From assembly GCA_019752015.1 (NCBI GenBank), contig JAIEMQ010000007.1:62001-126000 (forward strand): DNA of 64,000 nucleotides. The letters run 5' to 3'. The notes under the pieces are model-generated. The model was not told where the DNA came from. It did no database searches and saw only the letters and a program-made list of their open reading frames with translations. The position numbers and the translations under genes were made by a program. Shown piece by piece: positions 8,418 to 17,324 of this stretch. This DNA is from Cyanobacteriota bacterium (GTDB taxonomy: Bacteria > Acidobacteriota > Vicinamibacteria > Vicinamibacterales > UBA2999). How positions within the stretch are numbered: the stretch's first letter is position 1; each line of letters begins with the position of its first letter.

Positions 8418-9505
8418 CCGGCGCCGTCGACTCGCGCATCGCGGTCCTGACGCATTTCCCGTCGCCCTACCAGGTCGAGTTGTTCAATGAGATCGAACGG
8501 CAACGGCCTGGGTGCCTCCGCGTTTACTACCTGTTCCGGAAAGTCGCGTCGCGGCGGTGGGCCGGTGTCCCGATCGCGCACGATCACGTGCATCTTGAAG
8601 AGACTCCGGTTGCCACGATCCGAAATGCATTCGAGCAGGCGCCGTTCGTCGTCTTCAACTACTACAACGACGCGCGGGCCGCGCAGTTGATCCGCTTTCG
8701 TGAACGCACCGGGCGCCCCTGGTGTTTCTGGGGGGAGAAGCCGGGGTATCGATTTCCATGGCTGGCGCGCTTCGCCAGGATCGGCCGGCTCGCATCGCTG
8801 CGATCGCTCGATCATCCGATTTGGGGTATCGGCCGGTGGGCTGTCGATGCCTATCGGGAAGAATTCGGCGAGGACCGCAAGTATTTGAACCTGCCGTACT
8901 ATTCGAACCTGAGCCGCTTTGAAATATCGCGACCGGTGTTCAACAGCAATCCGGTCACCTTCCTGTGTTCGGGTTCGTTGTCGCATCGCAAAGGCGTCGA
9001 TCTGCTCGCGACCGCGTTCCTGCGACTGGTCCACCGTCATCCGAACGTGCGATTGAAGCTGATGGGCGAAGGTCCAATGGCGCCGCGCCTGCGACGCGAA
9101 TTCGCCGCGACCGATGCGGTGGAGTGGGTCGGCTTCAAGGACTGGGATGAGCTGCCGGCCGTGTATGCATCGGCGCAGTTCCTGTGCGTGCCGTCCCGTC
9201 ACGACGGGTGGGGGCTGGTCGTGCCCGAGGGTCTCGCATCAGGGTTACCGACCATCGCAACGAATCGAACGGGCGCGGCGCTCGACTTGATCGAAACGCA
9301 TCGCAACGGCTGGCTGGTGCCGGCGGAGGATGCGGACGCGCTCTATCGAGCCATGGCGCAGGCGGCCACGGTCAGCGAGACCGACTGGCGCGCGATGAGC
9401 CGTCATGGGCGCGCGAGCGTCGCCGATCATTCGCTGTCGCGCGGCGCGTCAAGATTCCTGCACGGCGTGGATGCCGCCGTCCCCGCGATGGAAGGCGTTC
9501 GCTGA
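8414..9505 (+). CDS. Glycosyltransferase family 4
   Basis: A 363-residue GT-B glycosyltransferase. The acceptor half opens with VLTHFPSPYQVELFNEI, and the donor half contains FLCSGSLSHRKGVDLLATAF near residue 183 and VPSRHDGWGLVVPEGLASG near 258-276, which includes the GT4 E-x7-E type loop. The ATG at 8414 overlaps the preceding stop. A short TGACATG junction leads to the amidotransferase gene. Likely one of the repeat-unit assembly enzymes; specificity unknown. Confidence 0.87.
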   Translation: MTGAVDSRIAVLTHFPSPYQVELFNEIERQRPGCLRVYYLFRKVASRRWAGVPIAHDHVHLEETPVATIRNAFEQAPFVVFNYYNDARAAQLIRFRERTGRPWCFWGEKPGYRFPWLARFARIGRLASLRSLDHPIWGIGRWAVDAYREEFGEDRKYLNLPYYSNLSRFEISRPVFNSNPVTFLCSGSLSHRKGVDLLATAFLRLVHRHPNVRLKLMGEGPMAPRLRREFAATDAVEWVGFKDWDELPAVYASAQFLCVPSRHDGWGLVVPEGLASGLPTIATNRTGAALDLIETHRNGWLVPAEDADALYRAMAQAATVSETDWRAMSRHGRASVADHSLSRGASRFLHGVDAAVPAMEGVR

Positions 9506-9506
9506 C

Positions 9507-11300
9507 ATGTGCGGCATCGCCGGATTCGTGCGCCGCGACGTTTCGGTCGACATGTGCCGTCCGCTGGAGCGGATGCACAAGGCGATCGGCCACCGCGGCC
9601 CCGACGATCGCGGGGTCTGGCGATCGCCGGGCGGACAGGCGCTCTACGCGCATACGCGGCTGTCGATCATCGACCCGTCGCCCGCGGGGCATCAGCCGAT
9701 GCAGATCGAGAACGGCCGCTTCACGATCTCGTACAACGGCGAGATCTACAACTTTGCCGCGCTGCGCGATCGATTGAGCAAATCGGGCGTGACCTTTCGA
9801 TCGAACAGCGATACGGAAGTGTTGCTGCGTCTTTACCAGGCCGACGGCCCTGCATTCGTAGAGCAGCTGCGCGGCATGTTCGCGTTCGCGATCTGGGACG
9901 AGCGCGAGCAAACGTGCCTCCTCGCGCGCGATCGCTTTGGCATCAAGCCGCTCTACTACCACGAGTCCGGCGGCGTGCTTGCATTCGCATCGGAAGTGCG
10001 GGCGCTCGTCGCCTCCGGCGTGGTGCCGCCCACCGTCGATTCGCAGGCGCTGTTCGAGTACTTCCGCACCGGATCCGTGCCCGAGCCGCTGACGCTCATC
10101 AAGGGCGTGCGCGCGCTCGAAGCCGGGCATCACATGACCTGGCGCAACGGCGACGCAACGTTGACGCGCTATTGGGACATCGCGTTCCCGGACGATGTGG
10201 CTCCGGCGGATCCCGTTGGTGTGACGCGCGAGGCGTTGATCGATTCGGTGCGCCATCATTTCGTCAGCGACGTGCCGGTCGGTGTGTTTCTCAGCGGCGG
10301 CATCGATTCGACGGCGATCGTCGCGCTGTCCGTGAAAACGCAGCAGGCACGGCTGCGGACATTCTCCCTGACGTTTCCCGGCTCGCAGCTCGATGAAGGG
10401 CCCGATGCGCGCCGCACGGCGCAGCACTTCGGCACGGATCACCAGGAGTGGGCGGTCGATGCAGCCACGGCACGCTCGCTCGTCGATGACTTCCTGGCGG
10501 CGGCGGATCAACCGAGCATCGACGGTCTCAACACCTACACGATCAGCCGCATGGCGAAGCAGTACGAAACCAAGGTCGTTCTGTCCGGCCTCGGCGGCGA
10601 CGAATTGTTCGGCGGCTATCCGTCGTTCCGCGAAGTGCCCCGGCTTGCGAAATGGGGCCAGCGCGCGCGCCTGGCAGGGCCGCTTGGATCCGCGGCGACC
10701 TGGATCGCCGGCGAGCTTGGCGGCAGCCGGTTGAAGCGCGCGCAGGGTCTGCTGACCGAACGCACGGATCTGCAGAATGCCTACTCCGTATTTCGCGGCA
10801 TCTTCACGCGCGGTGAAGCCTTTGCCTTGACCGAGCATTTTACCGGCGGCAGCGACGACGTCGTCGAACCGGTGTCGGCCGGCACGCGAATCGATCCGAC
10901 GCCGGAAGACACGATCAGCCGCCTCGAGTTGACGCGCTATATGCGCAACCAGTTGCTGCGCGACACCGACGTGATGAGCATGGCCTGGGGCGTCGAGCTC
11001 CGCGTGCCGTTTCTCGACTCGGCCCTGTTCTCGACTGTATCGAAAATTCCCGCCGCGACGCGCCTTCAACGAGGCAAGGGCCTGTTGTTGAGCGCGGTGC
11101 CCGAAGTGCCGGAGTGGATCGCGAACCGTCCGAAACGCGGGTTCCTGCTGCCGATGGCGGACTGGCTCGATGGGTCGTGGTCGCAACAGCTCGCGCCGAT
11201 AGAAGGATTGGCCGGCGTGAAGATGGAAACCTGGTACCGGAAATGGGCGGTGCTCGCGTTCGAGCGGTGGCGGCACCATGTGGCGGTGGTCAATGAGTGA
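9507..11300 (+). CDS. Asparagine synthase (glutamine-hydrolysing)-like amidotransferase
   Basis: A 597-residue AsnB-type protein. The start is fixed at 9507 because the N-terminal nucleophile Cys2 must follow Met (MCGIAGFV). The glutaminase domain carries HRGPDDRG (about 31-38) and SYNGEIYNF (about 73-81). The synthetase domain carries the ATP-pyrophosphatase loop VFLSGGIDSTAI near residue 260 and GLGGDELFGGYPSF near 361. In polysaccharide clusters these enzymes usually amidate uronic acids or related carboxyl groups rather than make free asparagine. That role here is inference from context. Its 3' end overlaps the start of the polymerase gene by eight bases. Confidence 0.88.
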   Translation: MCGIAGFVRRDVSVDMCRPLERMHKAIGHRGPDDRGVWRSPGGQALYAHTRLSIIDPSPAGHQPMQIENGRFTISYNGEIYNFAALRDRLSKSGVTFRSNSDTEVLLRLYQADGPAFVEQLRGMFAFAIWDEREQTCLLARDRFGIKPLYYHESGGVLAFASEVRALVASGVVPPTVDSQALFEYFRTGSVPEPLTLIKGVRALEAGHHMTWRNGDATLTRYWDIAFPDDVAPADPVGVTREALIDSVRHHFVSDVPVGVFLSGGIDSTAIVALSVKTQQARLRTFSLTFPGSQLDEGPDARRTAQHFGTDHQEWAVDAATARSLVDDFLAAADQPSIDGLNTYTISRMAKQYETKVVLSGLGGDELFGGYPSFREVPRLAKWGQRARLAGPLGSAATWIAGELGGSRLKRAQGLLTERTDLQNAYSVFRGIFTRGEAFALTEHFTGGSDDVVEPVSAGTRIDPTPEDTISRLELTRYMRNQLLRDTDVMSMAWGVELRVPFLDSALFSTVSKIPAATRLQRGKGLLLSAVPEVPEWIANRPKRGFLLPMADWLDGSWSQQLAPIEGLAGVKMETWYRKWAVLAFERWRHHVAVVNE

Positions 11301-12663
11301 ACCGTTCGGCGGAAAATCCGAAGCCGGCGTCGGGTTCGCCGCGACCGCGGCGGGCCTGCTGATCGCGCTCGCCGTGTTCCCGGCAGAACCGAGCCCGCAG
11401 GGCGCCCTGGTGCTCCCGGCTGTCATCCTGTCCGCCGGCATCATGCTGGTGCCGATCTCGCGCGGCATCAGGCGAGCGCCGACCCTGCTCAATGCCGAAA
11501 ACCTCGTCGCCTTCGGCTTCGTGTTCTGGCTGCTGCTCGACCTGATCCAGGGCGCCTACGATTTGCGCGAGGCGGCGGACTGGGCGATCCGCGATGCGTT
11601 CATCGCCATTGGCGTATCTGCCGCCACCATGTGGATCGGCGTGGCCGGCAAGCCGTGGAAGCTCCCGAACTGGCTGGCGGAGATCGCGTCGAAGTCGATG
11701 GACACCAGGACGGTCGCCAGGCTGGTGCCGGCGTGTTTTTTCCTGGGGATGTTCAACTTCGCATTCGCGACCGGGTTCAATCTGCCGCTGATGTTTTCCT
11801 ATGTCGGCGAATCACGGTGGGCGGCGCCGTGGGGACGCGGTCAGCTCGGTGGGTGGGATGCCTTCCTGGATCAGATGCAATACTTCGGCTACGTGCTGCC
11901 CAGCCTGACGGCGCTGCTGATAGCGCGGCGCGGCTTCACGTTGTTCGTGTGGATTTCGATTGGGCTGTCGGGCGTCATGCTCGCGTTCCTGTCGCAGGGC
12001 GGCGGCCGCCGCATCATCGGTGTGACGGTCGGTGCGGCGATCATCGTGTGGATCCAGTCGCAGCGCGATTTGAAAGTACGGCGTCTCACGATCGCCGCCG
12101 CGGCGGTCGTCGGCCTGCTGGCGGCGATGCAGTTCATGCTCAACATCCGCAGTCTCGGTTACGAGGAATTCGTGTCCCGGGGCGAGAGTGAATACGACTA
12201 CCTCCACGTCGACGACAACTACCTGCGTCTCGCGCAGGTCATTCAGATCGTGCCGGCGGAACATCCCTACGTCGAGTTCCGGCAGATCTGGTTCACGCTG
12301 GTGCGGCCGGTGCCACGCGTGTTCTGGCCGGGGAAGCCCGTCGATCCCGGCTTCGACCTGCCGTCGATCGTCGGCCTGAAAGGCCTCAGCCTGTCCACAT
12401 CGATCATCGGCGAGTGGTACATCACGTTCGGCTGGATCACGGTCGTGTTCGGCGCCTGGCTGCACGGCCGGCTGGCGCGAACCGCCAATCAGCTGCGCGA
12501 AGTGGAAGCCTACCGGACCAATCCGATCGTCTACGGCCTCGCGGTCATGGTGCTGGTGTCGGGCATGCGCTCGATGCAGGACCTGGTGATCATGAGCTAC
12601 GCGCTGGTGGCGTGGTGGGCCGCCAACCGCCTGACCCGCCGGCGAGTCGTCGGAACCCGGTGA
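11293..12663 (+). CDS. Oligosaccharide repeat unit polymerase-like integral membrane protein
   Basis: A 456-residue protein with roughly ten hydrophobic segments and a large polar loop between about residues 290 and 365, the usual shape of Wzy-type polymerases. No short invariant motif exists in this family, so the call rests on topology and its place among glycosyltransferases. The ATG at 11293 lies just inside the end of the amidotransferase gene; an in-frame ATG five codons earlier is possible. It would link lipid-bound repeat units at the periplasmic face. A second candidate polymerase or ligase occurs at 21281-22720. Confidence 0.75.
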   Translation: MSEPFGGKSEAGVGFAATAAGLLIALAVFPAEPSPQGALVLPAVILSAGIMLVPISRGIRRAPTLLNAENLVAFGFVFWLLLDLIQGAYDLREAADWAIRDAFIAIGVSAATMWIGVAGKPWKLPNWLAEIASKSMDTRTVARLVPACFFLGMFNFAFATGFNLPLMFSYVGESRWAAPWGRGQLGGWDAFLDQMQYFGYVLPSLTALLIARRGFTLFVWISIGLSGVMLAFLSQGGGRRIIGVTVGAAIIVWIQSQRDLKVRRLTIAAAAVVGLLAAMQFMLNIRSLGYEEFVSRGESEYDYLHVDDNYLRLAQVIQIVPAEHPYVEFRQIWFTLVRPVPRVFWPGKPVDPGFDLPSIVGLKGLSLSTSIIGEWYITFGWITVVFGAWLHGRLARTANQLREVEAYRTNPIVYGLAVMVLVSGMRSMQDLVIMSYALVAWWAANRLTRRRVVGTR

Positions 12664-13805
12664 AGCTGCTGCACGTCGTGGCGTCGTACTGGCCGGCAAC
12701 CCGGTACGGCGGCACGATCGTGTCGGTCCACGGCTTGTGCCGGGCGCTGGCGGCCCGCGGACACGACGTCCATGTCTACACCACGAGCGTCGACGGTCCA
12801 GGCGATTCGAGCGTGCCGCACGGCGAAGCGGTCAACGTTGACGGCGTCAATGTCTGGTACTTCCGATCGGAATCATTTCGGCGCTTGTATTACGCCGCGC
12901 CATTGCGCGACGCGCTGCGCCGCACGGCTGGTGACTTCGACGTGATTCACACGCATGCGATCTACCTGTGGCCGCTGTGGGCGGCCGCCCGCGAGGCGCG
13001 GCGCGCCGGCGTCCCGTACGTCGTCTCGCCGCGCGGCATGCTCGAGAAAGAACTGATCGAGAGGAAAAGCGCCATCTGGAAAGCGGCCCTGATCGGGTTC
13101 GTCGAGAAGGACAACCTCGAGGGCGCGGCCGCGATTCATGTCACGAGCGCCCGCGAGGCGGACGAAGCCGAGGCGTTCGGATTCCGGCTGCGGCGAATCG
13201 CCGAAATCCCGAATGGCGTGGATTTCGATCGCAATGGCGCCGGCGCGTCGCCGGCGATCGCGCAGCGCATTCGCGGGACGCCGTATGTATTGTTTCTCGG
13301 ACGCATCAACTGGAAGAAGGGCCTCGATCGCCTGATCGAGGCGATGGCGCACGCGCCCGGCATCCGCTTGATCGTCGCCGGCAACGATGAAGATCATTAC
13401 CAGCCGGCGCTTGAAGCGATCGCGCGCCGGACCGGCACGAGCGATCGCGTGATCTTCACGGGCGCGGTGCACGGCGCCGACAAGACCGCACTGATCGACG
13501 GCGCCCGCGCGCTGATTCTGTCGTCCTATTCCGAAAACTTCGGCAACGTCGTCCTCGAAGCCATGGCGGCGGGACGGCCGGTGATCGTGTCGAAAGACGT
13601 CGGTCTCGCCGACCTCGTCGCCGAAACCGGCAGCGGTGTGGTGACGAGCGGCGCGCCGGATCATCTCGGCGCGGCCATCGCGCGGCTCTCGAAAGACGCC
13701 GCGGCCGGCGAAGCAATGGGCCGGCGCGGGCGCGCCGCCGCCGAACAGTATTCGTGGGATAGCGTCGCGGCGCGCATGGAAACACTTTACGAATCCGTCC
13801 TGTGA
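12660..13805 (+). CDS. Glycosyltransferase family 4
   Basis: A 381-residue GT4 enzyme. It opens KLLHVVASYWPATRYGG, a motif typical of WcaI/WbuB-like and related transferases, has SPRGMLEKELIERKS near residue 122, LFLGRINWKKGLDRLIEAM near 210 and the donor loop LSSYSENFGNVVLEAMAAG near 286-304. The GTG start at 12660 overlaps the preceding TGA. Cytoplasmic side of the membrane; donor unknown. Confidence in the fold is high. Confidence 0.88.
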   Translation: MKLLHVVASYWPATRYGGTIVSVHGLCRALAARGHDVHVYTTSVDGPGDSSVPHGEAVNVDGVNVWYFRSESFRRLYYAAPLRDALRRTAGDFDVIHTHAIYLWPLWAAAREARRAGVPYVVSPRGMLEKELIERKSAIWKAALIGFVEKDNLEGAAAIHVTSAREADEAEAFGFRLRRIAEIPNGVDFDRNGAGASPAIAQRIRGTPYVLFLGRINWKKGLDRLIEAMAHAPGIRLIVAGNDEDHYQPALEAIARRTGTSDRVIFTGAVHGADKTALIDGARALILSSYSENFGNVVLEAMAAGRPVIVSKDVGLADLVAETGSGVVTSGAPDHLGAAIARLSKDAAAGEAMGRRGRAAAEQYSWDSVAARMETLYESVL

Positions 13806-13815
13806 TGACGCGCGC

Positions 13816-14592
13816 ATGCTGAATCAGATCACGCCGCTGATCCTCACGTTCAACGAGGCGCCGAACATCGCGCGGACGCTCGATCGCCTCACCTGGGCCA
13901 GGGACATCGTTGTCGTCGACAGCCTGAGCACCGACGACACGCGCGCGATTGCGTCGCGCTATCCGAACGTCCGGTTCTTCGAGCGGCCATTCACGACGCA
14001 CGCGGAGCAGTGGAACTACGGCCTCGAGCTGACGGGGATCACGACGCCCTGGGTGCTCGCGCTCGACGCGGACTTTGTGTTGACCGGCGAAGCCGTGCGC
14101 GAGCTCGAGACGCTGTTACCGCCGCCGGCGGTCAGCGGTTATCGCGCGTCGTTCACCTATTGCATTGATGGAAAACCGCTGAGGAGCGGCGTCTATCCGC
14201 CAGTCACCGTGCTGATCCGCCGCGCGGTCGCCCGGTACCTGCAGGACGGCCACACGCAGCGGGTGCGCGTCGAGGGCACCGTGCTGCCGCTATCGGCGCG
14301 GATTCTTCACGACGATCGCAAACCGCTGTCGCACTGGATTGCGTCGCAGGTTCGCTACATGCGGCTCGAGGCCGACAAACTCACCACCGCGCCGTCTTCA
14401 TCACTGGGATATCCCGATCGGGTGCGGAAACTGATCGTGATGGCGCCGCCGCTGGTGTTTCTCCGCTGCCTGGTCATCGAGGGCGGCATGTTCGACGGCT
14501 GGCCAGGACTGTTCTACGCGTTGCAGCGCGCGACCGCCGAATTAATTTTGTCGTTGAGTCTGGTCGAACGCCGCGTGCTCGGGCGGCGCTAG
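13816..14592 (+). CDS. Glycosyltransferase family 2 (WaaE/KdtX-like)
   Basis: A 258-residue GT-A enzyme and the last gene of the + strand operon. It begins TPLILTFNEAPNIARTLDRL, has VVVDSLSTDDT at about 34-44 and the DxD metal site in ALDADFVL at about 82-89. The downstream half (ILHDDRKPLSHWI) matches the WaaE-type GT2 subfamily that decorates lipid or core sugars. Ten bases separate it from the previous gene. It is followed by a tandem repeat and a hairpin before a convergent gene. Confidence 0.86.
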   Translation: MLNQITPLILTFNEAPNIARTLDRLTWARDIVVVDSLSTDDTRAIASRYPNVRFFERPFTTHAEQWNYGLELTGITTPWVLALDADFVLTGEAVRELETLLPPPAVSGYRASFTYCIDGKPLRSGVYPPVTVLIRRAVARYLQDGHTQRVRVEGTVLPLSARILHDDRKPLSHWIASQVRYMRLEADKLTTAPSSSLGYPDRVRKLIVMAPPLVFLRCLVIEGGMFDGWPGLFYALQRATAELILSLSLVERRVLGRR

Positions 14593-14615
14593 CAGACTGC
14601 TGACAAACGCGAGCC

Positions 14616-14643
14616 TGCCTTCTGCCTTTTGCCTTTTGCCTTC
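14616..14643. repeat. Tandem repeat, four 7-bp units (TGCCTTT type)
   Basis: Units TGCCTTC, TGCCTTT, TGCCTTT and TGCCTTC follow each other without spacers between the end of the glycosyltransferase gene and the hairpin at 14643. It is one of a set of 7-9 bp arrays in this window whose units differ in sequence but share position in spacers. Pyrimidine-rich on the + strand. Confidence 0.8.
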
Positions 14644-14662
14644 AGGTTGCGCTAGCAACCTG
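14643..14662. terminator. Hairpin between convergent genes, possible bidirectional terminator
   Basis: CAGGTTGC and GCAACCTG form a perfect 8-bp stem with a GCTA loop. It ends one base before the stop codon of the - strand flavoprotein gene. There is no T-run on the + side; on the - strand the A/G-rich complement of the TGCCTTT array follows. Position between two convergent genes supports a termination role, but it is not a canonical intrinsic terminator. Confidence 0.5.
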
Positions 14663-15829
14663 CTAAGCCGAGCTGGCGAGGCGTCCGAACAACGCGCGCC
14701 GCGCCGGTTGATGCTTCAACAAGGCGAGAATGAAATCGCGATGCCGGTTGAAGCGGGCTTTCTGGCGCACGAGCGGCAGGATGCCGTCGGTGGTGGCGAG
14801 CGTGAAAAGTGCGTCGATATCCGTATCGCGCATCCGCTGCGCCACGAATCGCAATGCCAGCTGCGCGGTGAACTCGGACTGGAATCGTTCCCGCCAGCTC
14901 TCCTCGTATTCCCTCAGGGCGCCGGCCGATAGATCGTTGACCGCCAGCCGCCGGCCCAGCACTTCCGCGGCAATCTCGCCGCTGACGACGCTGTAGTAGA
15001 TCCCGCCGCCCGTCGTCGGCTTCACCAGTCCCGCCGCGTCTCCCACCGCCAGCACGCGATCCGCATAAGTCCGCTTCACGCTGGCGAGCGGTAACATCCG
15101 CCGCCGCGGCGTCATTGCGTCCGACACCGCCACCGCCCACCGATCGCGCACGCGCGCGAGCATCCGCGAAAAATACACACCGGCGTCGGCATCGGCCATG
15201 ACGCCGATGCGCGCGTAGTTGCCGGAGGACCGCTTTACCGGTACCGCCCACGCAAATCCTTTCGGCGCGATCTCCGATCCGAAATGAATCTCGACGTCGC
15301 CCGGCCGATCGGCGGGCAGCTCGAGCTGCGCGGACTGCAGGAAGGTCGACGGCATGCCGAGCCCGAGGCGTTTCTGGAATGCGTAGTTCGCGCCGCACGC
15401 GAGAATCACCGATCGCGCTCGGACCGGCTCACGATCGTGCAGCGAGATGGTGACGCCGTCGTCCGACGGTTCGATCGCGATGACCCGGGCGCCGCGGACC
15501 AGTGTGGCGCCGGCGCTTTCGGCGCGGCGCGCGAGGGCTGAATCAAACGTTTCGCGATCGATCACGACCGCTTCGGTCGTGGCGGTGGTGTAGTCGAAAG
15601 AATGTCCGGCCGGCGCCACGAAGCGCACCGTCGCCAGGGGATTCAGGATGGATTCCGCGGGCAGGTCCATCGACGCGATGACGTCCTCGGCGAGGACGCC
15701 CGTGCAATGGACCGGCGTGCCGACTCGATCGTGCTCTTCGAAGACGGTCACCGACCAGCCGCCGGCGGCCAGACGACGAGCGGCCGACAGCCCGCCAGGG
15801 CCGCCGCCGACGATCGCTGCATCGAGCAT
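14663..15829 (-). CDS. Geranylgeranyl reductase family FAD-dependent oxidoreductase
   Basis: A 388-residue flavoprotein. The FAD-binding motif is AIVGGGPGGLSAARRL at residues 5-20, followed by FEEHDRVGTPVHCTGVL, the pattern of geranylgeranyl/digeranylgeranyl reductases. A C-terminal FAD motif VLAVGDAAGLVKPTTGGGIYY is also present. These enzymes reduce isoprenoid double bonds. In a polysaccharide neighbourhood a polyprenol carrier is an attractive but unproven substrate. The start at 15829 is chosen because residues further upstream are non-hydrophobic and precede the nucleotide-binding strand. It is convergent with the + strand operon and transcribed alone. Confidence 0.85.
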   Translation of the reverse strand: MLDAAIVGGGPGGLSAARRLAAGGWSVTVFEEHDRVGTPVHCTGVLAEDVIASMDLPAESILNPLATVRFVAPAGHSFDYTTATTEAVVIDRETFDSALARRAESAGATLVRGARVIAIEPSDDGVTISLHDREPVRARSVILACGANYAFQKRLGLGMPSTFLQSAQLELPADRPGDVEIHFGSEIAPKGFAWAVPVKRSSGNYARIGVMADADAGVYFSRMLARVRDRWAVAVSDAMTPRRRMLPLASVKRTYADRVLAVGDAAGLVKPTTGGGIYYSVVSGEIAAEVLGRRLAVNDLSAGALREYEESWRERFQSEFTAQLALRFVAQRMRDTDIDALFTLATTDGILPLVRQKARFNRHRDFILALLKHQPARRALFGRLASSA

Positions 15830-16231
15830 GTGGGCACGATTATACAGGCGAGTGCTCGAAATTCTGGAACGGAGTGCCGCGTTACTTGGCGTTACTAATG
15901 GTGCTGGGGACACGCTCTTGAGATGGCTTACGGGCTCGCATCAGTCCAGATCCCGTCGACGTTGTTAGAAGCAATCCAAGCATTCGGAATATAGAAAGTG
16001 TTCGCGCCAAGCCAGAAGGACCCTCGGCTGTTGAAGTTCAGGCGCTGAGTTGACGGCTGCGGACTGCGTCCATCGTCTGCATCGTCTTCTCCATGCCGAG
16101 CCGAGGCTGCCGGCCGCGAGCCCGGATCATGGGCTCGCTAGTGCGTCGGTCGGCCAAGCCGCGGGCTGCGCCGTCGTGGGCGCGCAGAGCAGGCCGAATG
16201 GCGTCGTGGAACGGTGTCGCGGCTCGTCACT
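15830..16231. other. About 400 bp with no gene I can support
   Basis: No frame here has a convincing start, ribosome binding site and codon pattern. On the - strand, 15928-16070 is open and encodes NFNSRGSFWLGANTFYIPN followed by a Trp/Asp-rich tail ending at TAA 15928-15930. That looks protein-like but lacks a start and a recognisable family. It may be a decayed C-terminal fragment. An unrelated frame at about 16040-16130 is also short and unassigned. Confidence 0.4.
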
Positions 16232-16651
16232 TCAGAAATCGTCGGAAGGATATGGAAGCAAATTTGATTGATGAGCAGCGTGATTGCGACCCCAGCCGAC
16301 CAAACCTCCCAGAACGGCCCCGAAAACGGCGTACCAGACACCGAAGATGCTATTCGTCGGAACGTAGGCATTCAGCGAGCGTTCGTTTCCCAACACGACA
16401 TCGACCCCAATCAAAACAAGAAAGGGAAGCGGCGCGATCAACACTCCGGCCAAGGGTAATGTCCACCGTCCAACTTTGCGAAGCTTCTTGAAGGTCGGAA
16501 AATAGATTGGCCACGCGAGTAAAAGCAATGGCGCTCCATACAGCCATGGTGTGATCCAAAACTCGGGCATTGTCACGCGCATTCCTCGTGGAATCATGAC
16601 GATGGCGTACGAGGCCAACAGGGCCACGAGAGTCTTAGTGAGCAACTTCAT
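16232..16651 (-). CDS. Hypothetical small integral membrane protein
   Basis: A 139-residue protein with four predicted transmembrane segments: LVALLASYAIVMI, YGAPLLLLAWPIYF, LPLAGVLIAPLPFLVLIGV and VWYAVFGAVLGGLVGW. I do not recognise the family. The start ATG at 16651 is supported by an AAGGA ribosome-binding sequence about nine bases upstream. Base composition is visibly lower in GC than in the neighbouring polysaccharide genes, so recent acquisition is possible. It lies in the degraded patch between the two polysaccharide operons. Confidence 0.6.
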   Translation of the reverse strand: MKLLTKTLVALLASYAIVMIPRGMRVTMPEFWITPWLYGAPLLLLAWPIYFPTFKKLRKVGRWTLPLAGVLIAPLPFLVLIGVDVVLGNERSLNAYVPTNSIFGVWYAVFGAVLGGLVGWGRNHAAHQSNLLPYPSDDF

Positions 16652-16753
16652 TGGCGTAAGTTCCTTCTGATGGCCGGCAAAGACATTTCAGCTGGCGGAA
16701 ACATGCTGAATGGCGTTTGGTTTCCATAGGAGTACTGACCATCAGAAGAGCGG

Positions 16754-17200
16754 CTAGTTGGCTTCCTGCCGCCGCTTAATTCCGCGTCTGAGAGCTACGC
16801 AGTCAATCTCTCTCGCAAAGGCCTCCCGTTCCTCGACGCCACGCTCACCGAGATCAAATACCGGTGTATCCTTTTCATCGAACGGGCCTTTGGAGTAGGC
16901 GGTGGCGTCTACGAGTCCGCGGTTGTCAAATCGAGCGGAGAATCGGATGCGTCCTTTCGAATAGGTCCAGCACGCACGATAGGTATCCGCATGGGTGTAA
17001 GAGCACTCGGCCCCTGGAGTCTTTGTCAGCGGCTCTCCTATTGCCGTCAGCACCTGTGACTCAGACATACTGCGGCGCAAACTCCGAATTCCATCGCAAG
17101 TTACTTCTGGTGCGAATGTGGTTGCGCCGCATGATGCAGTTATTGTTCCCATCAAAAGCAGGGCGCCGACCTTGGGTAAGTCACAAAGGCAGTCGTTCAT
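16754..17200 (-). CDS. Hypothetical lipoprotein
   Basis: A 148-residue protein with an N-terminal hydrophobic stretch VGALLLMGTITASC that ends in a lipobox-like ASC with Cys near residue 23, so it is likely lipid-anchored. The mature part has a SmpA/OmlA-like ring (SMSESQVLTAIGEPLTK) and a conserved-looking CSYTHADTYRACWTYSKG strand. The SmpA-like resemblance is weak. ATG 17200 is preferred because GGAG lies seven bases upstream; ATG 17206 is too close to that site. Lower GC than neighbours; function unknown. Confidence 0.6.
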   Translation of the reverse strand: MNDCLCDLPKVGALLLMGTITASCGATTFAPEVTCDGIRSLRRSMSESQVLTAIGEPLTKTPGAECSYTHADTYRACWTYSKGRIRFSARFDNRGLVDATAYSKGPFDEKDTPVFDLGERGVEEREAFAREIDCVALRRGIKRRQEAN

Positions 17201-17210
17201 CGACATTCTC

Positions 17211-17324
17211 CACACCGGCACTCTCAATGATGGTCCCACATGGGGCCCGGGCCGCATCGGGAAGGGGCTCAACTTCGACGGCGGCGACGATCACATCGTC
17301 GTTCCCGAGAGCTCATCGCTTGAG
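17211..17324 (+). pseudogene. Fragment of a LamG/concanavalin-like jelly-roll domain
   Basis: One + strand frame reads LNDGPTWGPGRIGKGLNFDG and then GDDHIVVPESSSLE. This matches the common opening of LamG-like jelly-roll domains (title strand, GKIG, L-x-F-D-G-x-D-D-Y/H-V). The frame has no start near it and runs into sequence antisense to the methyltransferase remnant. It therefore looks like a 38-residue relic of a large secreted protein. It overlaps 34 bases of the opposite-strand remnant's open frame. Confidence 0.55.

Noticed and set aside
9372..11492. Long open frame on the - strand (706 codons) antisense to the asparagine-synthase-like gene
   Set aside because: No domain, no start signal, and Arg/His/Ala-rich composition typical of antisense frames in GC-rich DNA; the + strand gene is clear.
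14616..14662. Canonical rho-independent terminator
   Set aside because: The 8-bp stem has no T-run after it; kept only as a possible bidirectional hairpin.
16093..16491. 132-codon + strand frame in the degraded patch
   Set aside because: Antisense to the membrane protein gene at 16232-16651, which has a ribosome-binding site and membrane helices; the + frame has none.
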